From NCBI GenBank assembly GCA_943737045.1, contig CALSFV010000021.1, positions 434,001-498,000 on the forward strand: DNA of 64,000 nt, given 5' to 3'. This document shows, piece after piece, positions 1 to 11,640 of the stretch. The notes beneath the pieces were generated by a model that was given only the letters and a program-made list of their open reading frames with translations, did not search any database and was not told the DNA's origin. The number at the start of each line of letters is the position of its first letter. Positions within the stretch are counted from its first letter, which is position 1. The stretch comes from Parapristionchus giblindavisi (Eukaryota > Nematoda > Chromadorea > Rhabditida > Diplogasteridae). The translations under genes were made by a program, and so were the position numbers.

Positions 1-392
1 ATTGACCCACTATATACGGATCATTTTCAGGGTGACCCACTATATAAAGTTCAATTTTTATGTGAAAGATTACAATTTAAGCGAAAAATAATGATTTTTC
101 TAAATCGACCCACTATATAAAAATAATTCGGTGAGGGCACCGAAAATGTATGGTTCACATAGCATGCTTTCGATCGGTTGATTAAACTAATAATATTAAT
201 AGATATGCAAGCATAGGTTTGTATGCACTTTAAATGTAAAAGTTTTGAAATATATAGGTTAGCTAATAATGTGCCCTTTGGTGTATCGGCCGCCACGTCT
301 AATGTATTTATTTTCTCTAGCAGAATGAAATAAATGTTGCTGTGAGCAAAATTCTCCAGCCATGAGTAAGCGATTTGGCCAACCTTCACTTA
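1..392. repeat. MITE-rich sequence, probable intron gamma/A of TRMT6 copy 1
   Basis: No gene is seen. The stretch holds the end of an inverted-repeat element marked by GACCCACTATATA and a TATAGTGGGTC-type partner, then low-complexity DNA. The same sequence lies between exons gamma and A in copies 5 (about 44490-44860) and 6 (about 53180-53790). This stretch is therefore probably the same intron of copy 1, with exons alpha to gamma lying left of the window. That placement is inferred. Confidence 0.55.
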
Positions 393-2439
393 CAAGGGAA
401 TGATCTCAGCTTGCTTTTTTTAAACTGAATGAAATTTTGCATAGGCATAGCTGAACATATTGTAAGAACAAATGTGAAGTCCAAAAATCCTGGCAGGCAA
501 TAGCCGAGCCAGAAAATCGGTCCAAAGTTTTGACCCATGTTCGGTTAAGTTTCACACACTCTCTGCCTCTCAATGCACTCTGCGGTTTTTCTATTCATGG
601 TCTGTTCCCTCGAGGGTAAGAACAAGTAGAGCGGTGGTGTAGTGGCAAAGTGTCTTCGGTACATGACAATAGTAGTGAGTTCGATGCCGCTATGCTGCTG
701 CATTTTTTTGCTTTTTTTTCAGAGATCGATACAAATTCAATAAATATTTATTCAATTATAAAATTTAAATAATAAAGTATTCTCTTTATCATTGACCAAT
801 CTAAATTTCATATTGCGTATTTTTCGTTTTTAACTTGATAATGATCGGACATGGTGGTAGCACATTTAATGTAATTTATCATTAATATAGAACCTTACAA
901 TATTGTAGATGAATAGGGAGATACTTGGAGTACAAATATGAAAGGAAAGAGAATCAAGAGATGAGCAGAGAATAATAAAATAAGATGAAATAAATAGATG
1001 AACATCAACAATAATGGTAATTATCAATGAAATGAATAAAGCAAAAAGTGTTATCACAAACAGCACATTTGATGAATGAAACTATTGAACTATTGGGAGA
1101 TGAACAAGTAGCAGACATCGAGGAATGAAAGAGATATTGTGCAGAATTAACAAAGGGGGCAGGGGCAGATATAACATAACCAGCACGATGCCAGGGGTAT
1201 TGAAGAAAGGGAACAAATCGATCAGCACAGAACATACGATATACTTGAGATATTATCTCTTATTATCTCTTTATCTCTTTTACTTATAAAAAAATCAATA
1301 TTATTCGAAATAATGTGTGAATTAATTCTCTTAACAACGGCCTTGAAAGGACCGAAGAAGAGAACATCCAAGGGCTGAATCATAGATGTACAGCCAGGGG
1401 TGATATTTCTAATAGTGAGAGATTTCCCACTGGGTACGATAGATTTCTGCTACTTGTTCATCTCCCAATTGTTCAATAGTTTCATTCATCAAATGTGCTG
1501 TTTGTGATAACACTTTTTGCTTTATTCATTTCATTGATAATTACCATTATTGTTGATGTTCATCTATTTATTTCATTTTATTTTATTATTCTCTGCTCAT
1601 CTCTTGATTCTCTTTCCTTTCATATTTGTACTCCAAGTATCTCCCTATTCATCTACAATATTGTAATGTTCTATATTAATGATAAAATACATTAAATGTG
1701 CTACCACCATGTCCGATCATTATCAAGTTAAAAACGAAAAATACGCAATATGAAATTTAGATTGGTCAATGATAAAGAGAATACTTTATTATTTAAATTT
1801 TATAATTGAATAAATTTTTATTGAATTTGTATCGATCTCTGAAAAAAAAAGCAAAAAAAAAGCAGCAACATAGCGGCATCGAACTCACTAATATTGTCAT
1901 GTAACCGAAGACACTTCGCCTCTACACCACCGCTCCACTTGTTCTTTCCCTCGAGGGAACAGACCATGAATAGAAAAACCGCAGAGTGCATTGAGAGGCA
2001 GAGAGTGTGTGAAACTTAACCGAACATGGGTCAAAACTTTGGACCGATTTTCTGGCTCGGCTATTGCCTGCCAGGATTTTTGGACTTCACATTTGTTCTT
2101 ACAATATGTTCAGCTATGCCTATGCAAAATTTCATTCAGTTTAAAAAAGCAAGCTGACAAGGGAAGTGTAAAAAATATCTTTTAGACCTATGGACGAGAG
2201 TATTTTTCCTCGATAGCTATAGGCAATATAAGGTCGGAGCCAAAAAATCAGAACCTGGCATGCACTTTCCGAATTTATATAAATAATTATATTTTGTACA
2301 TTCAAACGCGCTGTTTTGCATGCCAGGTTCTGATTTTTTGGCTCCGACCTTATATTGCCTATAGCTATCGAGGAAAAATACTCTCGTCCACAGGTCTAAA
2401 AGATATTTTTTACACTTCCCTTGTGAGATCATTCCCTTG
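393..2439. mobile_element. 2.05-kb DNA transposon, TTA duplication, 15-bp perfect TIRs
   Basis: The ends are perfect inverted repeats, CAAGGGAATGATCTC at 393 and its complement ending at 2439. The element is flanked by TTA at 390-392 and 2440-2442. The empty site, CTTCACTTAGTATAC, is seen at about 29878, 44858 and 53788. Inside are a large inverted repeat (about 408-1260 against 1290-2155) and a second hairpin (about 2158-2425). A 3-bp TTA/TAA duplication is typical of PIF/Harbinger elements. No transposase is visible, so this is a non-autonomous or fold-back form. Confidence 0.8.
625..700 (+). other. tRNA-like sequence with A-box and B-box-like motifs
   Basis: TGGTGTAGTGGCAAAGTG resembles a pol III A box and GAGTTCGATGCC resembles a B box, spaced as in a tRNA gene. 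The T stem and acceptor stem do not pair properly, so it is not a usable tRNA as read. A diverged inverted twin lies at about 1870-1950 in the other arm of the same element. It could be a tRNA-derived (SINE-like) sequence captured by the transposon, or chance similarity. Confidence 0.3.
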
Positions 2440-2679
2440 TTAGTATACTTTGCGCGCGAAACATGCATTCGCTAGGTGAGAACACTGAATTTATCGACAT
2501 GCTAAAACATCAACATCAAATATAACATGTATCAAGGAATAGTTTACTTTAATGAATAATTATTCGTCGCCTTTTATCATTTATTTTCCCCATTTCCAAC
2601 AGCGCTTATTGTTAGTTACTTTTCCTATCATACATTTTAAAGGAATAAATAAATTATTGATTATTGATTCTCATTCCAG

Positions 2680-5600
2680 TATCGATCAACTCTCGCTCAT
2701 TCTTCATCAAGGCGCCGTGCACACCGGCCGCAGAGTGCTGGTATTCGATCAGGTCCTCGGTCTCATCACGGCCGCCGTCACGGAGAGGTATACGGTAGTC
2801 CGATATCGATTTATTTCTCTGTTTATTGATTGACTTTTTTGACCATTTTGGAAAGTCAAAAGAGCAGGATTCCTGTTTCCTAATTACCCTTATATCCTTG
2901 TTGTTTTCTAAGCACCCTTATTTTCCGGGGGGAGGGGTATATAAATAATGTTAAGTATTAAATATAGGACAGCGTATTTGAAAATTTCTGCAATTCTTGT
3001 CAAGCAAAAAAATGACAAAATCATTCTTCCTTTTCTTCTTTTTTCTGTTCCCGGTATTTTGTGTGCGATGGACACCGTAAAAAAGGAAGAATGATTCGGC
3101 TATTTTTTTCTTGACAAGAATTGCAAAAAAATTCAAATACTCTGTCCTATATAATGATATATACAAATATTAATTTAAATAAATAAATGGATAAATATAT
3201 TTTCAGACTCGGTGGTTCGGGCGCGTGCATTCATCTGCACAGAGGCACCGTGGCCCAGTCGATTCCGTGCTTTAACTCGATGGAGTTTAGTCCTGAGGTG
3301 GGTTTAATTTTATTTATCGATTTATTTATTTATATTACAATACATTGAATAAATGTTTTGAAAATAGGTTTTTTTTTAAATTTATATTTATTCATGTGAT
3401 ATACAATTAAACGAGAGATGATAGAAGGAAAAGTTATATGGGTGTACTTGTAGGCGGCGTTGTGTACGGCGTTTGGTGTATTGTGCGGTGTTATTTGCCT
3501 TAAGTGCCATCGCGGCATAGGTCGAAAAGTATGTTACAAAGTACCAAGCCTGACCGTATTTTGAGCCAAAATTTCACAAAAATCAAAAAACATGACCGGA
3601 TTTTTAGCCCAAATTTCACAAAAATTGAAAAATCTGACCGGATTTTAAGCCAAATTTGCCAAAAATCGAAAAACCTGACCGTATTTTGAAAACCGATAAC
3701 CTAGCTATTCGACCAATGCATCGCGGTAGCCACTGCAGAATGAAGTTTTCGAACAGGATTTGGCTTAAGTTCAATATAAATGTTATAAATATTCTAGTTA
3801 TGCCAAATTATAGTTATTCCGTTCGAATTGTGCGACGCAACACCGCATAAACGTTGATCGGCAAGCAAATAGACAAAGTATAGTATAATACCTGGCGAAT
3901 GCGCGTTTCATGTGCATATCATAGTATGCGGGCGCTAGCCGATGTTTAATTAACAGCACCATTTTGGATGAAAAAAAATCGATTCTCTTCTCTACAATGA
4001 TTCTCGAAAATCTCTAAAAATCTAAATGAAGATTCTCTAAAAAAACGGTTTGCCAACGTTCATGGTTATCATTACTAACCTTGACCTTTACCTTTTACTC
4101 TAAGCAACTATCTATGCCCTCAGGTGATCTCCACCTTCTATCCGGTGCGTATCGAGTGCATCCTGGACGGAGCGTTCAAGCAGCCCGAGGAGTCGGTGCC
4201 TGCTGGTGCTGGTACGGTAGATGTGGGCGGAGCTTCGTCGACTCCCGAAGCAGCGAAGGAGGAGCGTATGGACACTGATGAGGTTGGTGTATGCGGTTTT
4301 GGATGGGAGACGTAGAATAATCTTGATCGAGCAATGTGATTTCGAAAAGAAAGTAATGCACGCACACAAACATGCATTCACCGGGCGTTGCATAGATTGT
4401 CTATTTCGATCTCGTTAGCCATATCGGCCAACCTTTACTATACACACAGAAAGAAAAAAGTGTAAAATGAAACTGCAGTTGACACTATAGTCATAAAAAT
4501 ACAACATAAAAAGTGTTGAATATATCACGCCGCGAGTTGATTCGAAACACTCTGCTCTGACAATGACAGTTAGAGACACGCGACGCGACACGCGACGCAT
4601 GCAAGGGCGCGGAGGAGAGAGACTCCGCCCCGCTCAGTTGATGTGCATTATTGGCATCTTGCCAAAAATTCTATGTCCGCTCTCCCCACAGGGCTGAAAC
4701 GCTGTGCGAAATAGACGATCTACACAACGCCCGGTGAATGCATGTTGCATGCGCAAATCATAGTGTGTGACGTTGGCTGAAACGATGTTTTGAGCACTGG
4801 AAGCACTCGTAATCGTTGAATATTTATAGTCGTTAAAGTTGCAGACGACGGAGGCTGAAGGAGAGCGTGCGCCCTCGGGCGACAAGGACTGGGGCGCGGT
4901 GGCCGCCGCGAAGAGGGTAGGCTTAAATTTAAAATTCAAATTTAAAATTTAAAAAAATGCCGGGGAAATACTGTCAAAATACGAATCTCGCATTCATGGA
5001 CCCTTATAATAGCAAAAATCGGTGCGAGAATAATATTTTCGGGTGCCTTTTTAGATTTTTAGAGGAATTTATTCATTTTTTTAAAATTCTGACACAACTC
5101 CGGTATTTCGAAACTTAAAGTCTACTTAAACTACGCCACTGACTTAAAGTTTACTTTAAAGGGAGTGTGAAGAGATAGGCATGTTGAGGTCAGAATATAG
5201 CTAAAGACCATCTTGTATCGAGAACATGAATGAAAAAAATTAGGAAAAAAAATTTAAGCAAATATCTATAGACTTCAAGTTTGGTGGTGTGATTTGCCGG
5301 CGCACCCGGCGCACCACGGTGGTGTGCCTGCACGTACTGTGACCCTCTTACGATATTTTATTTTTTCTTTCTTTTATTGATTTTTTAAATGTTTTATTTT
5401 CACTTTCTGTATTATTTAATCATTTTGCAATTTATCTTATCGAATATTCTTATACACAGAGACGATGTATCGTATGCGACCAACAGAAAGAAAGTACACG
5501 GATGTTCCCAGCGAAATCTTACCGATATCATTAGGAGGAATGGGTTAGACGTCTAGGATATGATGAGAACACAACACAAGAGACACTAGAAAGATTCCGT

Positions 5601-8600
5601 CATCGAAGACTAACAAGTAAAGAAGCTTATTTGTGTAGTGATCACTTCGAATACTGATGATTACTGATGATCTGCTAAAAGATGTAAGAACAGCTATCAC
5701 ATTTTTCGTGAGATTCGTGTAATATGCATATATATTGATTTCCTCTGAGAACCGATTAGTCCCCCTACTCGTAGTCTAGCTCTAGCACATCAAGAAGAAA
5801 AGAGAGGAGCTTCGACCATCAGCACTTGCACAACGACTGTCCATTCCCACTGTCAACCATGATATCGAGGTGCTTTGATTAACAAATTTACCACAAAAAT
5901 CAAGAAACAGAAATGACTAATATGATACAGAGAACAAAACAATTAAAGCGAACGTGTAGATTGGGGAGCATTCCAGGCTGGCTCATCTATTCCACCACCG
6001 GCTGAACCAGCTGGGAATACTCCCCTATCTCCCCGCTTCCTATGTCGAAGATGACGTCTTCTGGCGATCCTGCTGCTACCTTCGACGACATGCCTGAAGT
6101 GATTCCATTAAAGAGATTTCGGACAGAAACAACAATCGGATCGATATCGACTGTCGAGGGAATGGTTTGATATTTCTATCAATTAGGCAATAAAGTACGA
6201 GAAAGAAAGATGAAAAACATAAACGTAGGTCGAATAGCTACGTTACACATTTTCAAAATGTGGCCAGGCTTCGTAGTTTGAAACGTACTTTTCGACCTAT
6301 GATCAAAAACAATAGGAATATGAAATGAAAATGAAAGTTCGGATAAGTACGAAATAATTGAACAAGCATAATAAGTAAAATGGGAACACAAACATGTTGG
6401 TAGAAACAAAATGAGATGTATCTTTCCATTCTACACTACAACTCATTAGTGCTCGAAGAGATGATTGGAGAAAGAAAGGAAGTTGGCAGCACTACCGTTC
6501 AGAGAGCAGGCAGATTAGTACTCTCAATAAAGAGTAAGATGGCCAGCGGAGAACACCACTGGCGAGAGGAGGTATATAATATAATAAAATCAAGTAATTA
6601 ATAAGCTATTCAAAATCATGGATGAATGCGATGCTGTCAGGAGAGATCGAAGCAGGAAGAATAATGAGAAGAATATGAATGCCCTCTGACGAATTCTTCG
6701 ATCAATTCGTCAAGGGAGGAATGGACAATGATGAACAAGGTGTTGAACTGGTTGGAGAAGAGGAAGAGGGAGAACAGGAGGAACACAGAGAATCTGGTGC
6801 AAGCATTCCGCAAGTATCGGGCGAACTTAAATCCCTTGTCGCAAACTTGCCCGACACAAAACAAGTAAAATATAATTTGCAGGCAACTTGTTTCATCTTT
6901 GATTCATAAACAGACTTAACCGTATAGGACGGACAAACCAAACGACCGCGCTCATTTGGTTTGTCCGTCGTATACGGATCACGCATAAACAGAGCAAACA
7001 AATAACCGGCAATTAACCCTAACCTCAGCTCTAAAGCAACAACGAAGCAAGTTGCAAGTAAATTGCTTCGAAAATGTCGTCGTGAAGGCAACAACGAAGA
7101 AATTTATTCGCATATTTGCTAGACTTTTGAATGTTTGAGGCAAGATTGTTTCAGATTCTCTGTGAACAGGAAGAGGAAACACAAGAGGAAGAAGATGAGA
7201 AAGGAATGGAAGTGGATCAAGAAGAATAAGGAAGGAGTGGAAGTGGAAGAAGATGCAGAAGGAGAATAGGCAGAAGAGGAGAAGCTAATAAACTAGAGAA
7301 TGGTCATATGTCAATAAATATGTTAAACTCGTGACACTTTCTAACAAAAAAAGCACAAGGAACAGTTTGTACTCAGATTAGATGCGAATAATAACCACAA
7401 TTATGCTTATGAATAGCATAAAGCATAATAAATCAGAGATAATAACGTAAAAAAACCGAGAAAGATTGAAAACAACTAGTCACATCAGCCACTCACTGCC
7501 CATTTGCGCGCGAAAAAATGAGTGGGCGGAGTTCCCGGCAGCATATTTCGTTATCACCGGCAACCGGCAATTGTGTGGCACGCCCGGAACGATTTAATAA
7601 GAATATAATTTTCGAACCTATTTTAAAATTTAAAATTTAATTTAAAAAATTATTTTTTTCGAGCAATTGATGGAACATAACGATATAAACGCTCAATAAT
7701 CAAATTGTTTTGATCTGCAGACTTCCTTTAAGTAAACTTAAAGTGAAAGAACATTTGACGAAATGCATTACAGTATATCACACCACTTAAAGTAGACTTA
7801 CGTTTAACTTAAAGTAGAATTACAAGTCTACTTCAAGTGAAAACTTTAAGTAGACTTTAAGTTTCGAAATACCAGAGAATGCACAAGTCATTATTCAAAG
7901 TTACTGTAGAATCAGTTATTGATCTGAAAATATTCCAATCGATAATCCAAGAATACTGTAGGCGGAGCGGATGCAACGAGAGGCGGATGGTCTCGCCGCG
8001 ATCAACGAGGGCGTTGATTCGATCTTGATCGGTACGGTAGACTTATCGATTGACTGGCATTGCTCATATCTAGCGTATATTGATGTTTGGCTTAAATTGA
8101 GACAAATCAATGATTGAGAAAAAGCTTAAAAGCACACCCAAGCTTATTTAAATCTCCGCTCTGGCAACGCTTTTTTCTATTAGACAAAAAAGTGTGAAAG
8201 CATTTCCAGATCGGAGAATTTCAGGTTAGCTTGCGGTGTGCTTTTGAGCAGAGAATAGAAAAATGGTGTGTTATATGAAGATACGATTGAGAGGTTTTTT
8301 TGTCCTGCAAATATTGATTTATTGATTTATTATAATTTTATCCATAATTAAAAAAAAACAAGTACAACAACAATGCAGGCACTCGTTCGGTCGATCCAGT
8401 CTCGATATTGGAGCTAGTCTGGCCGAAACTGCGTCCCTCCGGCAACGTTGTCGTGTACTCGCCGACGATTCAGGTATCACAGAACCGGGGATACGGTAGC
8501 TCACCATGAATGAGTATCGTGAACTGAACTCGCCTTTTCAGCACGTCTGCCGTGCCCAGCAGTGGCTGCGCAATAAGGGATGCGTGCACATCATGCTCAG

Positions 8601-8842
8601 CGACCAGATGTACCGAATTCAGCAGGTACGGTAGAATTTGAATTTCGCGCACTTTTTTTCGTGCTTGGAAGTGCTGTGCAAATTTGGACAAGAGTTGAGT
8701 CTGCTCCGTTCTGGCGCGAAGTTCAAAATTCGAATTTCAGGTTCTTCCCGACAGGACGCATCCGCTCATGTCGCAGATGGTCGTCGGCGGCTACGTGCTC
8801 GCGGCCATCAAGGTGCTTCCGGCTCCCGCCACGACTGCCTAA
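2680..8842 (+). CDS. TRMT6: tRNA m1A58 methyltransferase non-catalytic subunit, copy 1 (exons A-H)
   Basis: Exons: A 2680-2787, B 3207-3297, C 4124-4282, D 4845-4916, E 7962-8031, F 8379-8473, G 8542-8625, H 8741-8842 (TAA). All junctions are GT..AG and phases agree, giving an unbroken frame. TRM6 pairs with catalytic TRM61 in the nucleus to form m1A58 in tRNA. Family marks visible: GAVHTGRRVLVFDQVLGL (exon A), LGGSGACIHLHRGTVAQS (B), a disordered acidic linker (C-D), EADGL and a Rossmann-like strand VVVYSP (E-F), and the conserved C-terminal VLPDRTHPLM..GGY (H). Exon C has a single 8-residue linker unit. Exons alpha to gamma are not in the window and may lie to the left. Intron D/E is enlarged by a TTAA transposon. 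It could be functional if the 5' part exists. Confidence 0.85.
3516..3718. mobile_element. 203-bp MITE with 8-bp duplication CATCGCGG
   Basis: Ends CATAGGTCGAA and TTCGACCAATG form an inverted repeat. CATCGCGG is duplicated at 3508-3515 and 3719-3726. Copies 5 and 6 have the empty site (about 46409 and 54692). The inside holds about three tandem units with the core CTGACCG..TTTTGA. An 8-bp duplication suggests a hAT-type element. Relatives: 42394-42557 (duplication CTTGGATG) and a truncated one at about 19736-19795. Confidence 0.8.
4435..4625. repeat. Dispersed hairpin repeat in intron C/D
   Basis: The sequence is recognised by ACACAGA(GA)AAAAAAGTGTAAAATGAAACTGCAG-like starts and a CTCTCTCGC hairpin. 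It is a short palindromic family repeated many times here, with clear copies near 12290-12490, 13505-13780, 15920-16170, 34800-35060, 47205-47460 and 55500-55760. It sits in the C/D intron of every TRMT6 copy. No coding capacity is seen. It is probably a MITE family, but exact ends were not fixed. Confidence 0.5.
5160..7737 (+). mobile_element. 2.6-kb TTAA-target DNA transposon with THAP finger (Kolobok-like)
   Basis: TTAA is duplicated at 5156-5159 and 7738-7741. The ends match imperfectly as inverted repeats: AGGGAGTGTGAAGAG against AGGAAGTCTGCAGAT read from the right. The empty site, TACTTTAAGTAAACTT, is present in copies 2, 4 and 5. It contains a THAP-type zinc finger (5466-5657), a short open stretch from 6052, and an acidic open stretch at 6679-6909. 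No full transposase is visible. TTAA duplication together with a THAP domain is known for Kolobok elements; piggyBac also targets TTAA but lacks THAP. It is nested inside an AACTTAAAGTCTACTT-family MITE. Confidence 0.7.
5466..5657 (+). pseudogene. THAP-type zinc finger fragment with in-frame stop
   Basis: In one frame the sequence reads CIVC at the start, then FPA, then W about 25 residues on, and ends in LCSDHFEY before TGA. This is the C2CH spacing of a THAP DNA-binding domain (CxxC ... W ... CxxH followed by F). One TAG interrupts the frame just before EEWVRRLGY. It is either a decayed copy or there is an unrecognised intron. THAP domains bind DNA and occur in P-element and Kolobok transposases as well as host proteins. 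Its place inside a TTAA element with terminal repeats argues for transposase origin. The catalytic part is not recognised. Confidence 0.6.
7738..7880. repeat. Right half of AACTTAAAGTCTACTT MITE, split by the TTAA element
   Basis: The left half ends at 5159 and the right half resumes here. The unsplit form is at 16594-16801. Internal sequence is built from repeats of AAGTAGACTTTAAGT and its complement. Confidence 0.7.
8125..8250. repeat. Intron E/F inverted-repeat element
   Basis: The arms AAAAGCACACC and GGTGTGCTTTT flank a CTCCG..CGGAG inverted core. The same element sits in intron E/F of copies 2, 3, 4 and 5, and in diverged form in copy 6. Related ends occur near 11280-11400 and 63800-64000. 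Confidence 0.5.
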
Positions 8843-9722
8843 GGAGTACGGTAGCCGGTGGAATACTGTAGTCTCAGAGATGTTATCGATCGATCTCAAT
8901 TCAACTATGTTCTATTTTGTGGAGGGGCTTTCCACTGGTTTAATTCCGTTCATTTATATTGTTTGACTCTTTCATATCCATCACTCAGTTTCTATCCTGT
9001 TATTTATTTTAATTTTCAAATTTTAATTCGAATATTGTTATTTTCCCACGCTTTCCACCCTGATATAGATCGATATCATCGATTTGAGTAGATCGCCACC
9101 ACTTGTTGCTGTTGTTCGTTATTGATTATTATATTGATTATTTGTCAGTTAGTTTTATCAGATCTAAATAAATAAGTATCTTTATCGATTTAATCGAAAA
9201 ACAAATGTTAGTTAGGTGTGCTCACACCTAAAACGGGAGCACTATCTCGAGATACTGTAGTATCGATTTGACCGGTCGCACCGTAGTTTGGGCGACGGGA
9301 CGCAACTTGTGGTACCTGTAAGATATTGATTGATTTGCTGTAGGTTACGGTAGGTAGGTCATGGCATATGTTGGTCGGTTACTGTATGGGTTACGGTAGG
9401 TGGATCTTACTATAGGGAATCGGGTTGTTGTTCGGGCAACTCTTTGTCTTAGCCACCTTTTGTGGTTTCTCCGTCGGGAGATTCAGTAGTACCCTCAGGG
9501 GCTTCCGTCACGCCACCTGGAAACGATCGATAAATCATGGAACACCTACTCTGGTATTTCGAAACTTAAAGTCTACTTAACTACGTCACAGGCTTGAAGT
9601 ATACTTTAAGTCTACCTCAAGTGAAAGAACAATAGAAGAAATGCATTACAGTATACCACACCACTTTAAGTAGACTTACATTTAACTTGAAGTAGACTTA
9701 CAAGTCTATTTCAAGTGCAGAC

Positions 9723-9945
9723 TAGTGTTCCGCATTCGTGCATTAGTCGTGCAATTCGTGCAATCGTTGCATCATTTTCAGTCATCAGTGGCATTTAGCG
9801 GTCGCTATTTTAATGCTTTTCTTTGTTAGATTAATGCAAATTCCAATAAAGCATTAAAAATAGCGACCGCTAAATGTCACTGATGACTGAAAATGATGCA
9901 ACGATTGCACGAATTGCACGACTAATGCACGAATGCGGAACGCTA
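9723..9945. mobile_element. 223-bp hAT-type MITE, 8-bp duplication GTGCAGAC
   Basis: Long inverted repeats start TAGTGTTCCGCATTCGTGCA. GTGCAGAC is duplicated at 9715-9722 and 9946-9953. The element is also present in units 2, 3 and 5. Unit 4 has the intact empty site (CAAGTGCAGACTTTAAG near 37495). It is nested in an AACTTAAAGTCTACTT-family MITE. Confidence 0.9.
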
Positions 9946-10043
9946 GTGCAGACTTCAAGTTTCGAAATACGAGAGTACGCGTGTTATTCACTTTTCCTGA
10001 CGACAATCTACTGCGGTAAAGGTAAAGGTAGGCACATCCCATT

Positions 10044-10090
10044 ATTCAAGGCACACAAAGATCTCCCGAAGGACTTCGTGTGCCTTGAAT
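10044..10090. repeat. Short hairpin (ATTCAAGGCACAC ... GTGTGCCTTGAAT)
   Basis: A 13-bp perfect stem is extended imperfectly around CTCCCG. It recurs near 14345, 15325, 18932, 25660, 34180, 37592, 50245 and 57950, often beside GGTAAAGGTA or its complement. It may be a tiny palindromic element or an RNA hairpin in the 3' part of the Thr/Pro gene intron. Confidence 0.5.
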
Positions 10091-10655
10091 AACCTTTTTC
10101 CATATCGATAAGTTCAAATTGTCTGCGCATATTCTACTACAGCATACCTGTGGTTCCTTCCGGTTTAGGCACACCGGTGCCTGTAGTTGGTGCTGTTGTA
10201 GACCCCGCTGTAGCTACCGTAGGTGCTACCGTACCCGGTCCCGACGTTCCGGGACCTGCCGTGGTAGGTACGGTAGTGGTGTTGCCTGAATCAGGAAAAG
10301 TGAAAGAATGACTATGGCATACGGTATCTACCGTTGCTCGGAGAGGTTCAGTGTGGCCTGGTAGCGATGATGGGCGTGGTGGTGCGTGGCGGACCCGTGG
10401 ACATGCGGGCCGCAACCTCCTTACCGTACTCCTCGAGGGCGGATTACGGTAAGAATCGATTATTGATCAAAATTGTGAATACTCGATTATCTTCATCTGA
10501 TGTATGTAAAATGCTGTGTGAGACCAGATAGTATAAAGAGAGAACTTTATGATTGATCAGAACTATGTGAATTCTTAACTGAATCGATGGGGATCCTAAT
10601 AGCGATTGACAGGTTAGTAGTCTGACTTTCGAAATATGGTCCCGTTTAATCGAGT

Positions 10656-10728
10656 GGCCGCGTGGCGCAATGGATAACGGGTCTGCCTACGGAGCAGAAG
10701 ATTGTAGGTTCGATCCCTACCGTGGTCG
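10656..10728 (+). tRNA. tRNA-Arg(ACG), copy 1, D-stem mismatch
   Basis: A 73-nt cloverleaf can be drawn: acceptor GGCCGCG/CGTGGTC, anticodon loop CTACGGA (anticodon ACG), T arm GTAGG-TTCGATC-CCTAC. The other copies read AACGCGTC after the D loop; this one has AACGGGTC, which breaks one D-stem pair, so it may be inactive. A T run follows downstream. A58 of the T loop, the base modified by TRM6/TRM61, is present. Confidence 0.8.
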
Positions 10729-11640
10729 TATATCTTTTACGGTTGCGAAATAAAGTCACCGTATCTTATAAGATCGATAGTTTAACCGTCTGCGCTCTCT
10801 TATTTTTATGTACTCTCTCACATTTTCCCTCTTCCTTTGTCTCTGTCACACCATGACCGCTCTCTAAACACTGTGTCTTTGATCTTTAATGGAACATGCT
10901 TGACTTTAGTCCTGAGATGGGTTTAATTTTATTTATTGATTTATTTATATTACATTGAATAAATGCAATGAAACGAGTGATGATAGAAGGAAATGTTATA
11001 TGGCTGTTTGTACCCGGTGTTGTGTACTACTTTTGCTGTATTACGTGGTCTTACATTTGCCTTACGGGCCTCTTAACTACAGAAACTGCAGAATGTAAAT
11101 TTCGAACGGGATATATTATTGTTATAGCAAAATTCCGTTCGAATTTTACTATGAAACACCGCTTAAGCGTGGGTCGGCAAGGAAATAGACAAAGTATACT
11201 ACAATACCTACTGAATGCATGTTTCATGCGCAAAGCATAGTATGAGAACGTTGGTCGAATGAAAAGTACTGTGCTGCTTCAAGCACACGCCAAGCCAATT
11301 TTACTCTCCGAATTGGCAATACTCTCTCGCAGACATAGAAAGCGAGATAGTGTGGCCAGAGCGGAGAGTTTCAAATGAGCTCCGGGTATCACTTTAAGAA
11401 GCTAACCTTTGCCACTGCTTCATTACTTTTTTTTCTTATTTCGAGAATCAACTATATTATAAAGAAAGAAGACCGGCCGTATTTTAGGATTTTTTAAAGC
11501 CTGGCTGGTGCTTGGGATTTTTGTTTTCGTGGCCATCTACATACTGTAATTTTTACTCAAAATATTCCGACATTTGCTAAACAAGATATGCCCCCAGGAG
11601 GCGTATCTATGAACGCTGGCAAATCGTTTGTCAACAACCG
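10729..11640. repeat. Gene-free repeats between unit 1 and the exon C array
   Basis: It contains a fragment like the intron B/C sequence (10880-11260, compare 3290-3900), an element with TCTCTCGCAGACATAGAAAGCGAGA (about 11280-11400), and unrecognised sequence. No exon is supported. Confidence 0.4.

Larger units (their letters stand above)
9228..10442 (-). pseudogene. Thr/Pro-rich protein gene, unit 1 (broken)
   Basis: On the minus strand the model is exon W 10332-10442, X 10148-10285, Y 9411-9516, Z 9228-9315 (TAG). X reads as a mucin-like run (GNTTTVPTTAGPGTSGPG...), Y as GVTEAPEGTTESPDGETTKG, Z as YHKLRPVAQTTVRPVKS... ending LPF. Phases 1/1/2 agree across introns. No known family is recognised. 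This copy has an in-frame TGA in W, has lost W's acceptor (TAAT where other copies have TAG), and has a TAA in Y at KGG. It is convergent with TRMT6, whose stop is about 390 bp away. A function at the cell surface or in the cuticle would be a guess. A start exon was not found. Confidence 0.5.

Noticed and set aside
866..1695. Mirrored 66-codon hydrophobic open frames in the TTA element
   Set aside because: They are A/T-rich stretches of inverted arms, with no start context, splice sites or similarity; better explained as repeat DNA.
3504..3850. Tandem ~50-bp repeats in the CATAGGTCGAA MITE as a coding repeat
   Set aside because: The whole stretch is a 203-bp insertion with an 8-bp duplication, absent from sister introns.
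6702..7094. 130-codon minus-strand frame in the THAP element
   Set aside because: It overlaps an acidic plus-strand stretch and a small hairpin MITE; no domain or splice support.
8580..8966. 128-codon open frame across TRMT6 exons G-H (also in other copies)
   Set aside because: It reads the exons in the wrong frame and runs through introns; the spliced frame with VLPDRTHP is the family match.
10334..10531. Plus-strand frame MLGEVQCGLVAMMGVVV as a TRM6-like exon
   Set aside because: It superficially resembles the TRM6 GGPVRAAT region, but that part is already covered by exons A and B. The minus-strand reading fits splice phases of the Thr/Pro gene.
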